Shown one piece after another: positions 41,479 to 49,963 of a stretch of 64,000 bases of DNA (its first letter is position 1; each line of letters opens with the position of its first letter). The notes below the pieces were generated by a model. The model saw nothing but the letters and a program-made list of their open reading frames with translations, did not search any database and was not told the DNA's origin. The stretch covers positions 1,054,001 to 1,118,000 of the forward strand of contig NZ_JBLKOA010000001.1 in NCBI RefSeq assembly GCF_051414135.1, read 5' to 3'. The DNA comes from Halovenus halobia. GTDB lineage: Archaea; Halobacteriota; Halobacteria; Halobacteriales; Haloarculaceae. The position numbers and the translations under genes are program-made.

Positions 41479-42687
41479 TCACAGGCCCGCGAACTCCGAG
41501 GCGATGGTGTTCAACTGAATTTCGTCAGTCCCCTCGACAATCCGGAGAATCCGCGCCATATGGAGGTGGCGCATGAAGGGGTTGTCCTCAGAGAGACCGT
41601 TGCCGCCGTGAATCTGCACCACGTCGTCGACGACATCCCAGAAGACGTTCGTGCCGTAATACTTCAGAATCGAGGCGTCCTCGATGACGCTTTCGCCCTG
41701 GTCCATCTTCCAGGCACAGCGGAGACCGGCGGAATCTGCAGCGTAGGTCTTTGCACGCCCTTCTGCGAGTTTCGAGGACACCTGCTGGAACTTCCCAATC
41801 GGCCGGCCGAAGGCTTCGCGCTGGTTGGCGTACTCCGCCCCCTGTTCGAGGAGATACTCTGCGTGCCCGATTGCCTCAGCACCGAGTTCGAGACGGCCCA
41901 GCGAGAGGAACTCCATTGCCTGATAGAACGCACCGTCGACCTGTCCGAGCACGCGGTCCTCGGGCACTCGAACGTCGTTGAACACCAGTTCGGCTTGCAT
42001 CCCCTCGGCGCCGACGGCGTTGTTCAACGAACTCACCTCGTATTCATCAGACTCAACGATGAAGCAGGTAATCCCACCATACCGACCAACCTCCTCCTGT
42101 GGCGTTGTCCGCGCGAAGACCTGAACAAAGTCCGCGTAGGGTCCGTTGGTAATCCACTGTTTCGTCCCGTTGATGACCCACTCGTCGCCGTCCTTTTCGG
42201 CGCTTGTGGACATACTCGGCGAGTCTGACCCAACCCCGGGTTCGGTCTGTGCGAAGGCAGTCGACTTCTCGGCCCTGATTGTTGGTTCGAGATACCGTTC
42301 AACCTGTTCGCCCTCTGCGAGCATCAGCAACGGTTTCGGCCCCTCGGGTCCGGCGAGGACGTGTTCGGCCATCTCGACGCCGGAGGCTGCGACGGCCTTT
42401 TTTGCCTCGTACCAGGTCACGTTCGAGACGCCGCCCCCGCCGACATCTTCGGACAGGTTCATCGCATAGTAGCCGGCCTCGGCGCTACGCCGCCGAACCT
42501 CCTGAATCGCTTCGAGAACCTCTGGGACAATTCGACCGTCTGTTTCGTGTCGCAGGCGTGGATTCGTGTAGGTCTCGCCGAGTTCGTTCTGAATCGGTTC
42601 GACTTCCTGGTCAATGAACTGCTCCAGGTTGTCGATAATCATCCGCGTCTCTTCGTCGTGTTCGAAGCTAACCCCTGAGTCTCCCAT
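41479..42687 (-). CDS. Acyl-CoA dehydrogenase
   Basis: 402 residues from MGDSGVSFEH. FAQTEPGVGSD and INGTKQWITNG are FAD/substrate motifs; the catalytic Glu candidate is in IVEGTDEIQLN, and QIHGGNGL is the C-terminal signature. It oxidises an acyl-CoA to enoyl-CoA; chain length unknown. The frame is open to 42726 but the family start and a TATA-like AATTAAC about 25-33 bp upstream support 42687. A fatty-acid-CoA synthetase occurs at 60193, not adjacent. Confidence 0.94.
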   Translation of the reverse strand: MGDSGVSFEHDEETRMIIDNLEQFIDQEVEPIQNELGETYTNPRLRHETDGRIVPEVLEAIQEVRRRSAEAGYYAMNLSEDVGGGGVSNVTWYEAKKAVAASGVEMAEHVLAGPEGPKPLLMLAEGEQVERYLEPTIRAEKSTAFAQTEPGVGSDSPSMSTSAEKDGDEWVINGTKQWITNGPYADFVQVFARTTPQEEVGRYGGITCFIVESDEYEVSSLNNAVGAEGMQAELVFNDVRVPEDRVLGQVDGAFYQAMEFLSLGRLELGAEAIGHAEYLLEQGAEYANQREAFGRPIGKFQQVSSKLAEGRAKTYAADSAGLRCAWKMDQGESVIEDASILKYYGTNVFWDVVDDVVQIHGGNGLSEDNPFMRHLHMARILRIVEGTDEIQLNTIASEFAGL

Positions 42688-42782
42688 ACCTCTCACATAC
42701 AGCCCGAACGTGTTAATTCTACTCACGAACCCCTCCCCTTTGCTTCCGAACCCTCTTACTCCTCCTCACGGGATATACAGAT

Positions 42783-44234
42783 ATGACTGAGACATTCGAG
42801 GCCGGTGACGTAACTCTCGAACGCATCCGGGAGTATGTCTGGGAGGTCCCCCAGCACGGCGACATGCGGGTCCCTGCCCGCCTCCTCGCCAGTGAGTCGC
42901 TGCTCGAAGAGATTACACAGGACAAGACTATCGAACAGATTACGAACACGACACACCTGCCTGGCATCCAGAAATACGCCATCTGCATGCCCGACGGCCA
43001 CCAGGGCTACGGCTTCCCGGTCGGCGGTGTCGCCGCCATCGACGCCGAAAATGGTTGTATTAGCCCCGGAGCGGTCGGCTACGACATTAATTGTGGAGTA
43101 AGAATGGTGAAAACAAACCACACCTACGGGGATGTGCAGGGCCACGAGCAGGAACTCGTCGAGGCGCTGTTCGAGGCGATTCCGTCCGGCCTCGGCGGCG
43201 GTGGTGTCGTCGACAACGCCCCTGTCGAGGCAGTGCTCGACCGTGGCGTCGAGTGGGCCGTCGAGGAGGGCTACGCCACCGAGGCCGACCTGGCCCACTG
43301 CGAGGACGAGGGCCGCCGGCCTGACGCCGACCCGTCGGCAGTGTCACAGAAGGCAAAAGACCGCGGGCGCAACCAGCTCGGCAGCCTCGGCAGCGGCAAC
43401 CACTTCCTCGAAGTTCAGCGCGTGACGGACATCTTCCGCAACGACGTGGCTGCCGAGTTCGGTCTCGAACTTGACCAGATTGTCGTCTTGATTCACTGTG
43501 GCTCGCGGGGCCTCGGCCACCAGGTCTGTACGGACTACCTGCGAGAAATCGAACAAACTCACGAGGGGCTGTTGAACCAACTGCCGGACAAGGAACTGGC
43601 AGCCGCCCCCGCCGGCTCGCAGCTGGCCGAGCAGTACTACGGTGCGATGTGTGCGGCCATCAACTTCGCGTGGACGAACCGCCAGCTCATCACCCACCAG
43701 ACCCGGCAGGTTTTCGCCGACATCTTCGATACGGCACCCGGCGAGTTGGAACTGCTGTACGACGTGGCCCACAATATCGCCAAGCGCGAGACCCACGACA
43801 TCGACGGCGAGGACCGCGAGGTGTTCGTCCACCGGAAGGGAGCGACCCGGGCGTTCCCCGCTGGCCGGCCGGAACTACCCGCCGCCTACAGCGACGTTGG
43901 CCAGCCTATCATCATTCCCGGCAGTATGGGCGCGGGCAGTTACGTCCTCCGGGGTGGAGAGAACTCACTGTCGGAGACCTTTGGTTCGACGGCCCACGGT
44001 GCCGGTCGACTAATGTCCCGGACCCAGGCGAAAAACGAGTTCTGGGGTGAGGACGTGCAAGACAACCTCAGAGAACAGGACCATATCTACGTCAAAGCCC
44101 AGAGCGGCGCAACTGTTGCCGAAGAAGCACCCGGCGTCTACAAAGATGTTGACGAAGTCGTCAACGTCTCAGACGCGCTGGGTATCGGTGACAAGGTTGC
44201 GCGCACGTACCCGGTCTGTAACATCAAAGGCTGA
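42783..44234 (+). CDS. rtcB: RNA-splicing ligase RtcB
   Basis: 483 residues, no intein. MPDGHQGYGFPVGGVAA, GAVGYDINCGVRM (metal Cys), SLGSGNHFLEV, LIHCGSRGLGHQV and the guanylated histidine His405 in HGAGRLMSR are all present. It joins tRNA halves and seals 2',3'-cyclic phosphate ends using GTP and Mn2+. It lies divergent to the acyl-CoA dehydrogenase with about 95 bp between starts. Confidence 0.97.
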   Translation: MTETFEAGDVTLERIREYVWEVPQHGDMRVPARLLASESLLEEITQDKTIEQITNTTHLPGIQKYAICMPDGHQGYGFPVGGVAAIDAENGCISPGAVGYDINCGVRMVKTNHTYGDVQGHEQELVEALFEAIPSGLGGGGVVDNAPVEAVLDRGVEWAVEEGYATEADLAHCEDEGRRPDADPSAVSQKAKDRGRNQLGSLGSGNHFLEVQRVTDIFRNDVAAEFGLELDQIVVLIHCGSRGLGHQVCTDYLREIEQTHEGLLNQLPDKELAAAPAGSQLAEQYYGAMCAAINFAWTNRQLITHQTRQVFADIFDTAPGELELLYDVAHNIAKRETHDIDGEDREVFVHRKGATRAFPAGRPELPAAYSDVGQPIIIPGSMGAGSYVLRGGENSLSETFGSTAHGAGRLMSRTQAKNEFWGEDVQDNLREQDHIYVKAQSGATVAEEAPGVYKDVDEVVNVSDALGIGDKVARTYPVCNIKG

Positions 44235-44726
44235 TTACCCCGGCGGGCTTGGCCTGTCGCTTCCGCCCGGACCGCCGCTCGACCCGCTGCTGGAGCCGCT
44301 GCCGCCATCGTTGACGCTCGCGAGGACGAACCGCTCGCCCTCCTCAGTGATGAAGACGAGGTCGTACCGGGCGTTGGGGTCTGCCCTCGTTCCCCAGGCC
44401 GAATCTTCCTGAAGCCGAACGTTGTCGTTCTCTGTTACCATATCGCTGGGTTCCTTGCTGTCGTCGAGTTCAGCCCAGCTCATGTTTTGTTGCGTTCCTT
44501 GGACGAACAACCGCCCAGCTGGGCGGTCGGTTGAGTCCTCGTAGATCACGACCAACTTCTCGCCGAGGAACGTGAAATCAACATCTGCGGTCTGTTGTTG
44601 TTGCTGCTGGCCCATTACCAGCACACCCAATCCCAGTCCGGCGGTGACGAGAATCGTCATCCCGACGAGCACTGCGACCCCGATGGTCTCAGAACTCCCT
44701 TTCTCGTTGAGCGCCGGCAGTGACAT
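44235..44726 (-). CDS. Type IV pilin-like protein
   Basis: 163 residues. MSLPALNEKGSSETIGVAVLVGMTILVTAGLGLGVL is the archaeal pilin signal/helix: a short charged leader followed by a hydrophobic helix, with cleavage by PibD expected near the Gly-Ser boundary. A Gln tract (GQQQQQQT) and a Gly/Ser/Pro-rich tail (residues about 145-163) are low-complexity. Adhesion or surface filament is inferred. Stop directly abuts the convergent rtcB stop. Confidence 0.85.
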   Translation of the reverse strand: MSLPALNEKGSSETIGVAVLVGMTILVTAGLGLGVLVMGQQQQQQTADVDFTFLGEKLVVIYEDSTDRPAGRLFVQGTQQNMSWAELDDSKEPSDMVTENDNVRLQEDSAWGTRADPNARYDLVFITEEGERFVLASVNDGGSGSSSGSSGGPGGSDRPSPPG

Positions 44727-44832
44727 ATCTGGCCGTAGTAATGGCGGTAATATATGTGGTTCGCCCGGACAACAAAAACTGATAATCGCGCGAACGGGGG
44801 CTTTTTGCACACGCCCCTCCAACGGGCTGTCG

Positions 44833-45909
44833 ATGAAGCCGTTGCACGCCCAGTACCCGTTTCTCGACGCCGCACGCGAGGCTGTCGAAGCCGCGGATGT
44901 CGACCTTGCCCGCGTCGTCCGCAGTGACGAGGCGGTGCTAACCCGCGCACTCGACCGCATCGAGACGGCGCTGGATTCGGGCCGGGTCGGCGACACCCAC
45001 CGCCGGGACCGCGTCGAACTCCTCTCCTATCCCGTTGCCCGTGTGCTCGTCTCGCTGGTCGACCAGCACATCCTCACCCGGAAGTACGCCGCCGCGGAGG
45101 CGGCCACGGCCCACGAACGTCTCCAGGCAGCGTTCACCGAGGGCGACGACCTCAAGAGCCGGGACCGCGAGCGACTGACGATTCAGACGTTGCTCACGGA
45201 ATTCGGGATGCGTCAGACGGTCCGAGAAACGGCCGAAGGGTACGCCGTCGGCGTCGGCACCTATCTGACCTACGCCAGCGACAAGCGCGAAGACCAGTGG
45301 CGACTGGTCAACCGCCCGCTGCAGGACGGCGAGGTCGAACTCACCGAGGTCGAACTGCTCGCACTGGTCGAGCAGGCAATCGAACAGCGCGTCGCAGATG
45401 GGCTCCCGCTTGGGGTGCCCGAGGCGATAGCAACCCACCTCGAAGCCGAGCGCGAGCGCCTGGAGGAGCGACTCGCTGATCTGGACCTCACACGCGACAT
45501 CGACACTGTCGTGCCGGACCTGTTCCCGCCGTGTATGAGCGCCCTGCTCGACCAGGTTCAGAAGGGTGAACACCTCGAACACCACTCGCGGTTCGCGATT
45601 GCAACCTTTCTGACGACGATTGGCCTGACGACTGACGAGATTGTCGACCTTTTCGAGGTCAACCCTGGCTTCGGTGAGGAAGCAACCCGGTACCAGGTCG
45701 ACCACATCCGCGGGAAAACCAGCCCGACCCAGTACTCACCACCGGCCTGCTCGACGATGCAGTCTTACGGTGACTGTGTGAACAAGGACAATCTCTGTGA
45801 ACAGATTTCGCATCCGCTGTCGTACTACGAGGCAAAACTCGACGACGCAGACGAAGACGAACTGATCGACTGGCGTGAAGAGGACGAGGCTGCGACTTCT
45901 GAATCCTGA
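44833..45909 (+). CDS. priL: DNA primase large subunit
   Basis: 358 residues. Four cysteines for the [4Fe-4S] cluster are visible: Cys234 (FPPCMSALL), Cys306 (PPACSTMQ), Cys315 and Cys322 (GDCVNKDNLC). The N-terminal helical half contains AAEAATAHERL. PriL regulates primer initiation with PriS. ATG 44833 was chosen over a longer frame that would overlap the pilin. Confidence 0.96.
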   Translation: MKPLHAQYPFLDAAREAVEAADVDLARVVRSDEAVLTRALDRIETALDSGRVGDTHRRDRVELLSYPVARVLVSLVDQHILTRKYAAAEAATAHERLQAAFTEGDDLKSRDRERLTIQTLLTEFGMRQTVRETAEGYAVGVGTYLTYASDKREDQWRLVNRPLQDGEVELTEVELLALVEQAIEQRVADGLPLGVPEAIATHLEAERERLEERLADLDLTRDIDTVVPDLFPPCMSALLDQVQKGEHLEHHSRFAIATFLTTIGLTTDEIVDLFEVNPGFGEEATRYQVDHIRGKTSPTQYSPPACSTMQSYGDCVNKDNLCEQISHPLSYYEAKLDDADEDELIDWREEDEAATSES

Positions 45910-45912
45910 CGG

Positions 45913-46140
45913 CTACTCCGAGTCGAACTCTCGTCGTTCGACGAGATAGCCAAACACTGGCATTGCGACAATAAACACGGCAATAAATCCGACGAGAGCA
46001 ATCCCTCCCGTTGGGGAGAGTTCAATTGTGCCGTTGACCTGCTCCCCGTACTGCTGGCTCAGGACAATCAGTCCGGTGACGAACAGACCGATCGCAACCA
46101 GCGCCGCGAGCAGTTGCGCTCCGGTCTCCTTCTCAACCAT
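45913..46140 (-). CDS. Small two-helix membrane protein
   Basis: 75 residues from MVEKETGAQLLAALVAIG, with two membrane helices (ALVAIGLFVTGLIVL and GIALVGFIAVFIVAMPVFGYLV). Starts divergent to the next gene (93 bp) and ends 3 bp after priL. It resembles conserved haloarchaeal small membrane proteins; function unknown. Confidence 0.7.
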   Translation of the reverse strand: MVEKETGAQLLAALVAIGLFVTGLIVLSQQYGEQVNGTIELSPTGGIALVGFIAVFIVAMPVFGYLVERREFDSE

Positions 46141-46232
46141 GCGACCGGCTTCCGCAGGGATAGCTAAAAGGGCTTCGATGCGCGTGACTGGCGAGGCTGA
46201 ACGTTTAGGTGCATTCGGGCCAACGATACAGT

Positions 46233-46580
46233 ATGGCGCCGGGCCCAGTACTGATAGCGGCAATGATCGTGATTCCCATCCTGTTGTTAGCGTTCTGCGC
46301 GGGTTTTGCCTACGTCGACGCGCCCAACTACGGTATGAACCCCTACAAGTGGGCGCTCATCTCGTTTGTCATCCCGTTTTTCGGCTTTTTCGCCTACCTC
46401 TTCGAGCGCGACGAGCGCACGCCTGACCCCGACCGCGACATGTACACCGACAGCGTGTTCAACATTCACGAGAATCGCGCTGACGACACCCGACTCGCCC
46501 GTGGCAACGACCCCGACGGTATCGACGAGGACGACGACGAAGAGTTCCGACGCGAACCGAGCGACGAGTGGGAGAGGTAA
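46233..46580 (+). CDS. Two-helix membrane protein with acidic tail
   Basis: 115 residues. Two membrane helices (VLIAAMIVIPILLLAFCAGFAY and YKWALISFVIPFFGFFAYL) then about 55 acidic residues. The arrangement FVIPFFGFFAYLF recalls PLDc_N or DUF-type membrane anchors. No function assigned. Confidence 0.72.
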   Translation: MAPGPVLIAAMIVIPILLLAFCAGFAYVDAPNYGMNPYKWALISFVIPFFGFFAYLFERDERTPDPDRDMYTDSVFNIHENRADDTRLARGNDPDGIDEDDDEEFRREPSDEWER

Positions 46581-46611
46581 GGGGTATGCCAGTGGGGCCC
46601 CTGTCGTCGGT

Positions 46612-47292
46612 ATGAGCGTTCAAGAGGAGTTCGACTCCTGGGCCCAGTCGGGCAAGGACCGCGGGATGGAAGACCGACACTGGCACACAGCCAGACACGC
46701 ACTCGCTCGGATGCCGGTCGAAGCCGGCGATAGGATGCTTGACCTGGGCACTGGGTCGGGCTATGCGCTGCGCGCACTTCGTGAGACACACGAGACCGGC
46801 CTGTCGCTCGGACTCGACGGCTCACCGGAGATGGTGCACAACGCCCGTGAGTACACCGACGACCCCACGATTGGCTTCATGCAGGGCGACTTTCACCACC
46901 TGCCGCTGGCAACCAACAGCGTGGACCACGTCTGGAGTATGGAGGCGTTTTACTACGCACAGGACCCCATTGCCGTCCTCGAAGAACTCGGTCGGATTCT
47001 CCGGCCCGGCGGCACGTTTTACTGCGCTGTCAACTACTTCGAGGAGTCCACGCACACTCACGCGTGGCAGGAGAATATCGACATCGAGATGCTGCTGTGG
47101 GACCGCAAACAGTACCGCGAGGCGTTTCGCGAGGCCGGGTTACTCGTCGCCGAACAGGACACGATTCCCGACGAAGAGACCGAGATACCGCCCGTAGAGG
47201 CCTTCCCGACCGAAGACTGGGAGAGCCGAGAAGCGATGGTTGACCGCTACCGACGGTGGGGGACGCTGTTGACCGTCGGCGTCGCGCCGTGA
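46612..47292 (+). CDS. SAM-dependent methyltransferase
   Basis: 226 residues. Motif I DLGTGSGYALR, acidic loop LGLDGS and motif IV-like VDHVWSMEAFYYAQDPIAVLEELGRILRPGG are class I methyltransferase features. The substrate is unknown. It follows the membrane protein by 31 bp. Confidence 0.88.
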   Translation: MSVQEEFDSWAQSGKDRGMEDRHWHTARHALARMPVEAGDRMLDLGTGSGYALRALRETHETGLSLGLDGSPEMVHNAREYTDDPTIGFMQGDFHHLPLATNSVDHVWSMEAFYYAQDPIAVLEELGRILRPGGTFYCAVNYFEESTHTHAWQENIDIEMLLWDRKQYREAFREAGLLVAEQDTIPDEETEIPPVEAFPTEDWESREAMVDRYRRWGTLLTVGVAP

Positions 47293-47345
47293 GCTCTTCT
47301 CTTTCGGGAGCAAGAGTTGTATTCCCCCGTCCAGAAGTGGGTGAC

Positions 47346-47525
47346 ATGGCACGGGCGGCGGAAGAACCGAGTACAGGCGAGCGCGCCACAACTGTGCTCT
47401 GCGTTGGGAGTAACTCAGGGATGGCATCACTCGCGGCTGGCTGTCTGGAACCCGCCAGCAGCCGCATCGAATCGGTGACGGCGACGACAGTGACCGCTGC
47501 CTTCGAGAGTACGAGCGCCGAATGA
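47346..47525 (+). CDS. Possible 59-residue protein
   Basis: A frame begins MARAAEEPSTGERATT and continues through LCVGSNSGMASLAAG to a TGA that overlaps the ATG of the hydrolase by 4 bp. The GSNSGMA segment looks like a nucleotide-binding loop fragment. Codon bias is only moderate. Real small gene or remnant cannot be decided; kept because of the start-stop overlap. Confidence 0.3.
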   Translation: MARAAEEPSTGERATTVLCVGSNSGMASLAAGCLEPASSRIESVTATTVTAAFESTSAE

Positions 47526-48211
47526 CACAGACACGCCACGAGATTACGGTCGACGGTGACCAACTCGTTGCAGTCCACCACGAGACTGACAGTGACAAAC
47601 TGCTGGTCTTCTGTCACGGCTTCGTCAGCGACAAAGAAGGCAGCTACGAGCGTCGGTGCGAGCGTGCCGTCGCTGCTGGCTACGACGCCGTTCGCTTCGA
47701 TTTCCGTGGCTGTGGCGAGTCAGACCGCTCCTTCGGTGAGCAGACGCTGAGCACCCGCATCGCCGACCTCCGGGCGGTGCTCTCGGCGTTCGAGTACCCA
47801 ACCGTTGCCCTGTTCGGCTCGAGTTTCGGCGCAAGCGTTGCGTTCCACGTCGGCGCAACCGAAGATATCGACGCAATCGCTGCCCGCGCACCGGTCACGT
47901 ATACGCGAGCATTCGACCGGTATCGTTCGGACGCTGGGTCTCCAGTGGTCGGGCCCGATGACTCGTTTTTCACCGACCTCGACGCGCATCCCTTCGAGCC
48001 AACAGCCACAGAAATCACCGTCCCGGTCGCTATCTTCCACGGCCGCGAGGACGAGTCTGTCCCTGTTACCGACAGTCTTGACGCGGCCGCTGTGCTCTCG
48101 ACCGACACCACCCTCGAACTGTACGCCGAGGAAGGCCACCGCTTCTCTGAGACCGCCGAGCAGCGCCTGTGTGAGCGGCTCTTCCCGTGGCTCGACCGCG
48201 CCTGCGGCTAA
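47522..48211 (+). CDS. Alpha/beta hydrolase
   Basis: 229 residues. CHGFVSDKEGS (oxyanion), nucleophile elbow GSSFGAS, GREDESVPV (acid Asp) and EEGHRFSE (base His) are visible. The type is the small esterase/thioesterase-like hydrolase. Substrate unknown. Confidence 0.87.
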   Translation: MTQTRHEITVDGDQLVAVHHETDSDKLLVFCHGFVSDKEGSYERRCERAVAAGYDAVRFDFRGCGESDRSFGEQTLSTRIADLRAVLSAFEYPTVALFGSSFGASVAFHVGATEDIDAIAARAPVTYTRAFDRYRSDAGSPVVGPDDSFFTDLDAHPFEPTATEITVPVAIFHGREDESVPVTDSLDAAAVLSTDTTLELYAEEGHRFSETAEQRLCERLFPWLDRACG

Positions 48212-48231
48212 TTTTCACAGCCTGGGAACGT

Positions 48232-48254
48232 GGGGGGTGTTCATGTCGCCCCCC
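48232..48254. promoter_or_regulatory. GC hairpin upstream of transducer gene
   Basis: GGGGGG (48232-48237) and CCCCCC (48249-48254) can pair over an 11-nt loop, 15-37 bp before the ATG at 48269. No T-run follows. Terminator or leader hairpin. Confidence 0.35.
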
Positions 48255-48268
48255 GGCGAAGCTACTGT

Positions 48269-49963
48269 ATGTCAGCTACAACGTCGTCCCGCATACGAGC
48301 AACCTACGAGTCGTTTCTGTGGGCAACCATGGACGGCCTCGGTGTCACAGAATCGATCGAACGGAAGGTCATCACTGCTGTGTTTATCCAGTTTCTCGTC
48401 ACAGTCTGTATCTTTGTGACGCCGCTTATCGTCTCGGGGGTAGCGTGGGCTCTGCTGGCAGGTGGACTGTTTGTCGTGGCTATCGTCGCGATGGTCAACA
48501 CGGTCCTGATTGTCCGTCGCGATTTCACCGGCCCGGTCAGCCGTCTCGAGACGAGCGCCGAAGCAATCGCCGAGGGGGACCTCGATGTCGACGTTCCGGA
48601 CAGCGACCAGCGCGACGAAATCGGCAGTCTCACCCGCTCCTTTGGCGCGATGCACGAGTACCTCGAAACGGTCTCGGCACAGGCCGACGCGCTGGCTGCC
48701 CAGCAGTTCGACGACCCAGTTCTGGACGAGGAAGTCCCCGGCGAGTTCGGCGACTCGCTGGCCCAGATGGCCGACAGCCTCGAATCGCACACCGACGAAC
48801 TGGAAGCGATGACTGACCGTCTCGAACGCCGCTCCGAGCGTCTCGACGCCCTCGTGGCCGCGTTTGCCGACGCTGCCGACCGGGCACAGGACGGCGACCT
48901 GACGGCGACGCTCGACCGCACAGAACTCGCCATCGAGGAAGAGCAACACGACGCCCTCATCACCAACTACAACCGTCTCGTCGAAACACTCGGCGAGACG
49001 ATTCAGGAAGTCCAATCGTTCGCAGGCGAGGTTTCAGCGGCCAGCGACGACGCAGAGGGGAGCATGGCGGAGATTGACGAAGCGAGTTCAGACGTTTCTC
49101 GCTCAGTGCAGGAAATCTCGGCCGGCGCAGCGGGCCAGACCGAGGACCTGCAGGCGGTCGCCGAGGAGGTCAACAATCTCTCTGCGACCGTCGAAGAGAT
49201 TGCGGCCTCTGCCAACAACGCCGCAACGACTGCACAGACGGCCGCGGACCGGAGTCGCTCCGGCCGGGAGTCGGCACAGGGGGCGCTCGAGGAACTGGAT
49301 GAACTCGAACGCGGTATCGACAGGACTGCCGACGCTGTCGAAGAACTGGCCGACCAGATCGGTGAGATCGACGAAATCGTCTCCTTCATCGAAGAGATTG
49401 CCGAGGAGACGAACATGCTCGCACTGAACGCCTCCATCGAGGCTGCCCGCGCAGACGCTGGCGGTGATGGCTTCGCAGTCGTCGCAAGCGAGGTCAAACA
49501 ACTGGCCGAGGAGACGCGTGAGTACGCGAGCGAAATCTCGACGCGAATCGAGACTGTTCAGGACGCCTCCGAACAGACTGTCACCGATGTCACAGAGATG
49601 GAATCACAGGTCTCCGATAGCGTCACGACAATCGAAACGGCCCTCGTCGACTTCGAGGATATCGTCGACGATGTGACGGCTGTCAACCAGACTGTCCAGG
49701 AGATTAGCGACGCAACTGACGAACAGGCACAGACAACACAGGAGGTTGTTGGGATGATTGACGACGTTGCGAGCGTGAGCGAGGAGACGACCGCCGAAGC
49801 CGAGACGGTCGCCGCCGCAGCCGAGCAACAGGCGGCCTCGGTGACTGAAGCGACACAGACAATCCGGCGACTCTCCGGGCAGTCTGATGACTTACAGTCG
49901 CTTCTGTCCGAGTTCACTGTTGAGAACCACAAGAGGGAACGACGAGTTCCGACCCAGTCCTGA
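48269..49963 (+). CDS. Methyl-accepting chemotaxis transducer without external domain
   Basis: 564 residues. Two membrane helices (about 34-56 and 57-83) are separated by almost no loop, so there is no extracellular sensor domain. HAMP1 follows at 84-137, a second HAMP-like segment around 195-245, then the long coiled-coil signalling domain with the hairpin tip IAEETNMLALNASIEAARAD and EVKQLAEETREYASEI. This layout is that of HtrI-type transducers, which get input from a membrane partner such as a sensory rhodopsin; none is in this window. Convergent with the hemerythrin fusion gene, stop to stop. Confidence 0.92.
   Translation: MSATTSSRIRATYESFLWATMDGLGVTESIERKVITAVFIQFLVTVCIFVTPLIVSGVAWALLAGGLFVVAIVAMVNTVLIVRRDFTGPVSRLETSAEAIAEGDLDVDVPDSDQRDEIGSLTRSFGAMHEYLETVSAQADALAAQQFDDPVLDEEVPGEFGDSLAQMADSLESHTDELEAMTDRLERRSERLDALVAAFADAADRAQDGDLTATLDRTELAIEEEQHDALITNYNRLVETLGETIQEVQSFAGEVSAASDDAEGSMAEIDEASSDVSRSVQEISAGAAGQTEDLQAVAEEVNNLSATVEEIAASANNAATTAQTAADRSRSGRESAQGALEELDELERGIDRTADAVEELADQIGEIDEIVSFIEEIAEETNMLALNASIEAARADAGGDGFAVVASEVKQLAEETREYASEISTRIETVQDASEQTVTDVTEMESQVSDSVTTIETALVDFEDIVDDVTAVNQTVQEISDATDEQAQTTQEVVGMIDDVASVSEETTAEAETVAAAAEQQAASVTEATQTIRRLSGQSDDLQSLLSEFTVENHKRERRVPTQS

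Noticed and set aside
42783..44234. Possible intein in rtcB (common in archaeal RtcB)
   Set aside because: The frame runs through all motifs without a splicing block; normal length.
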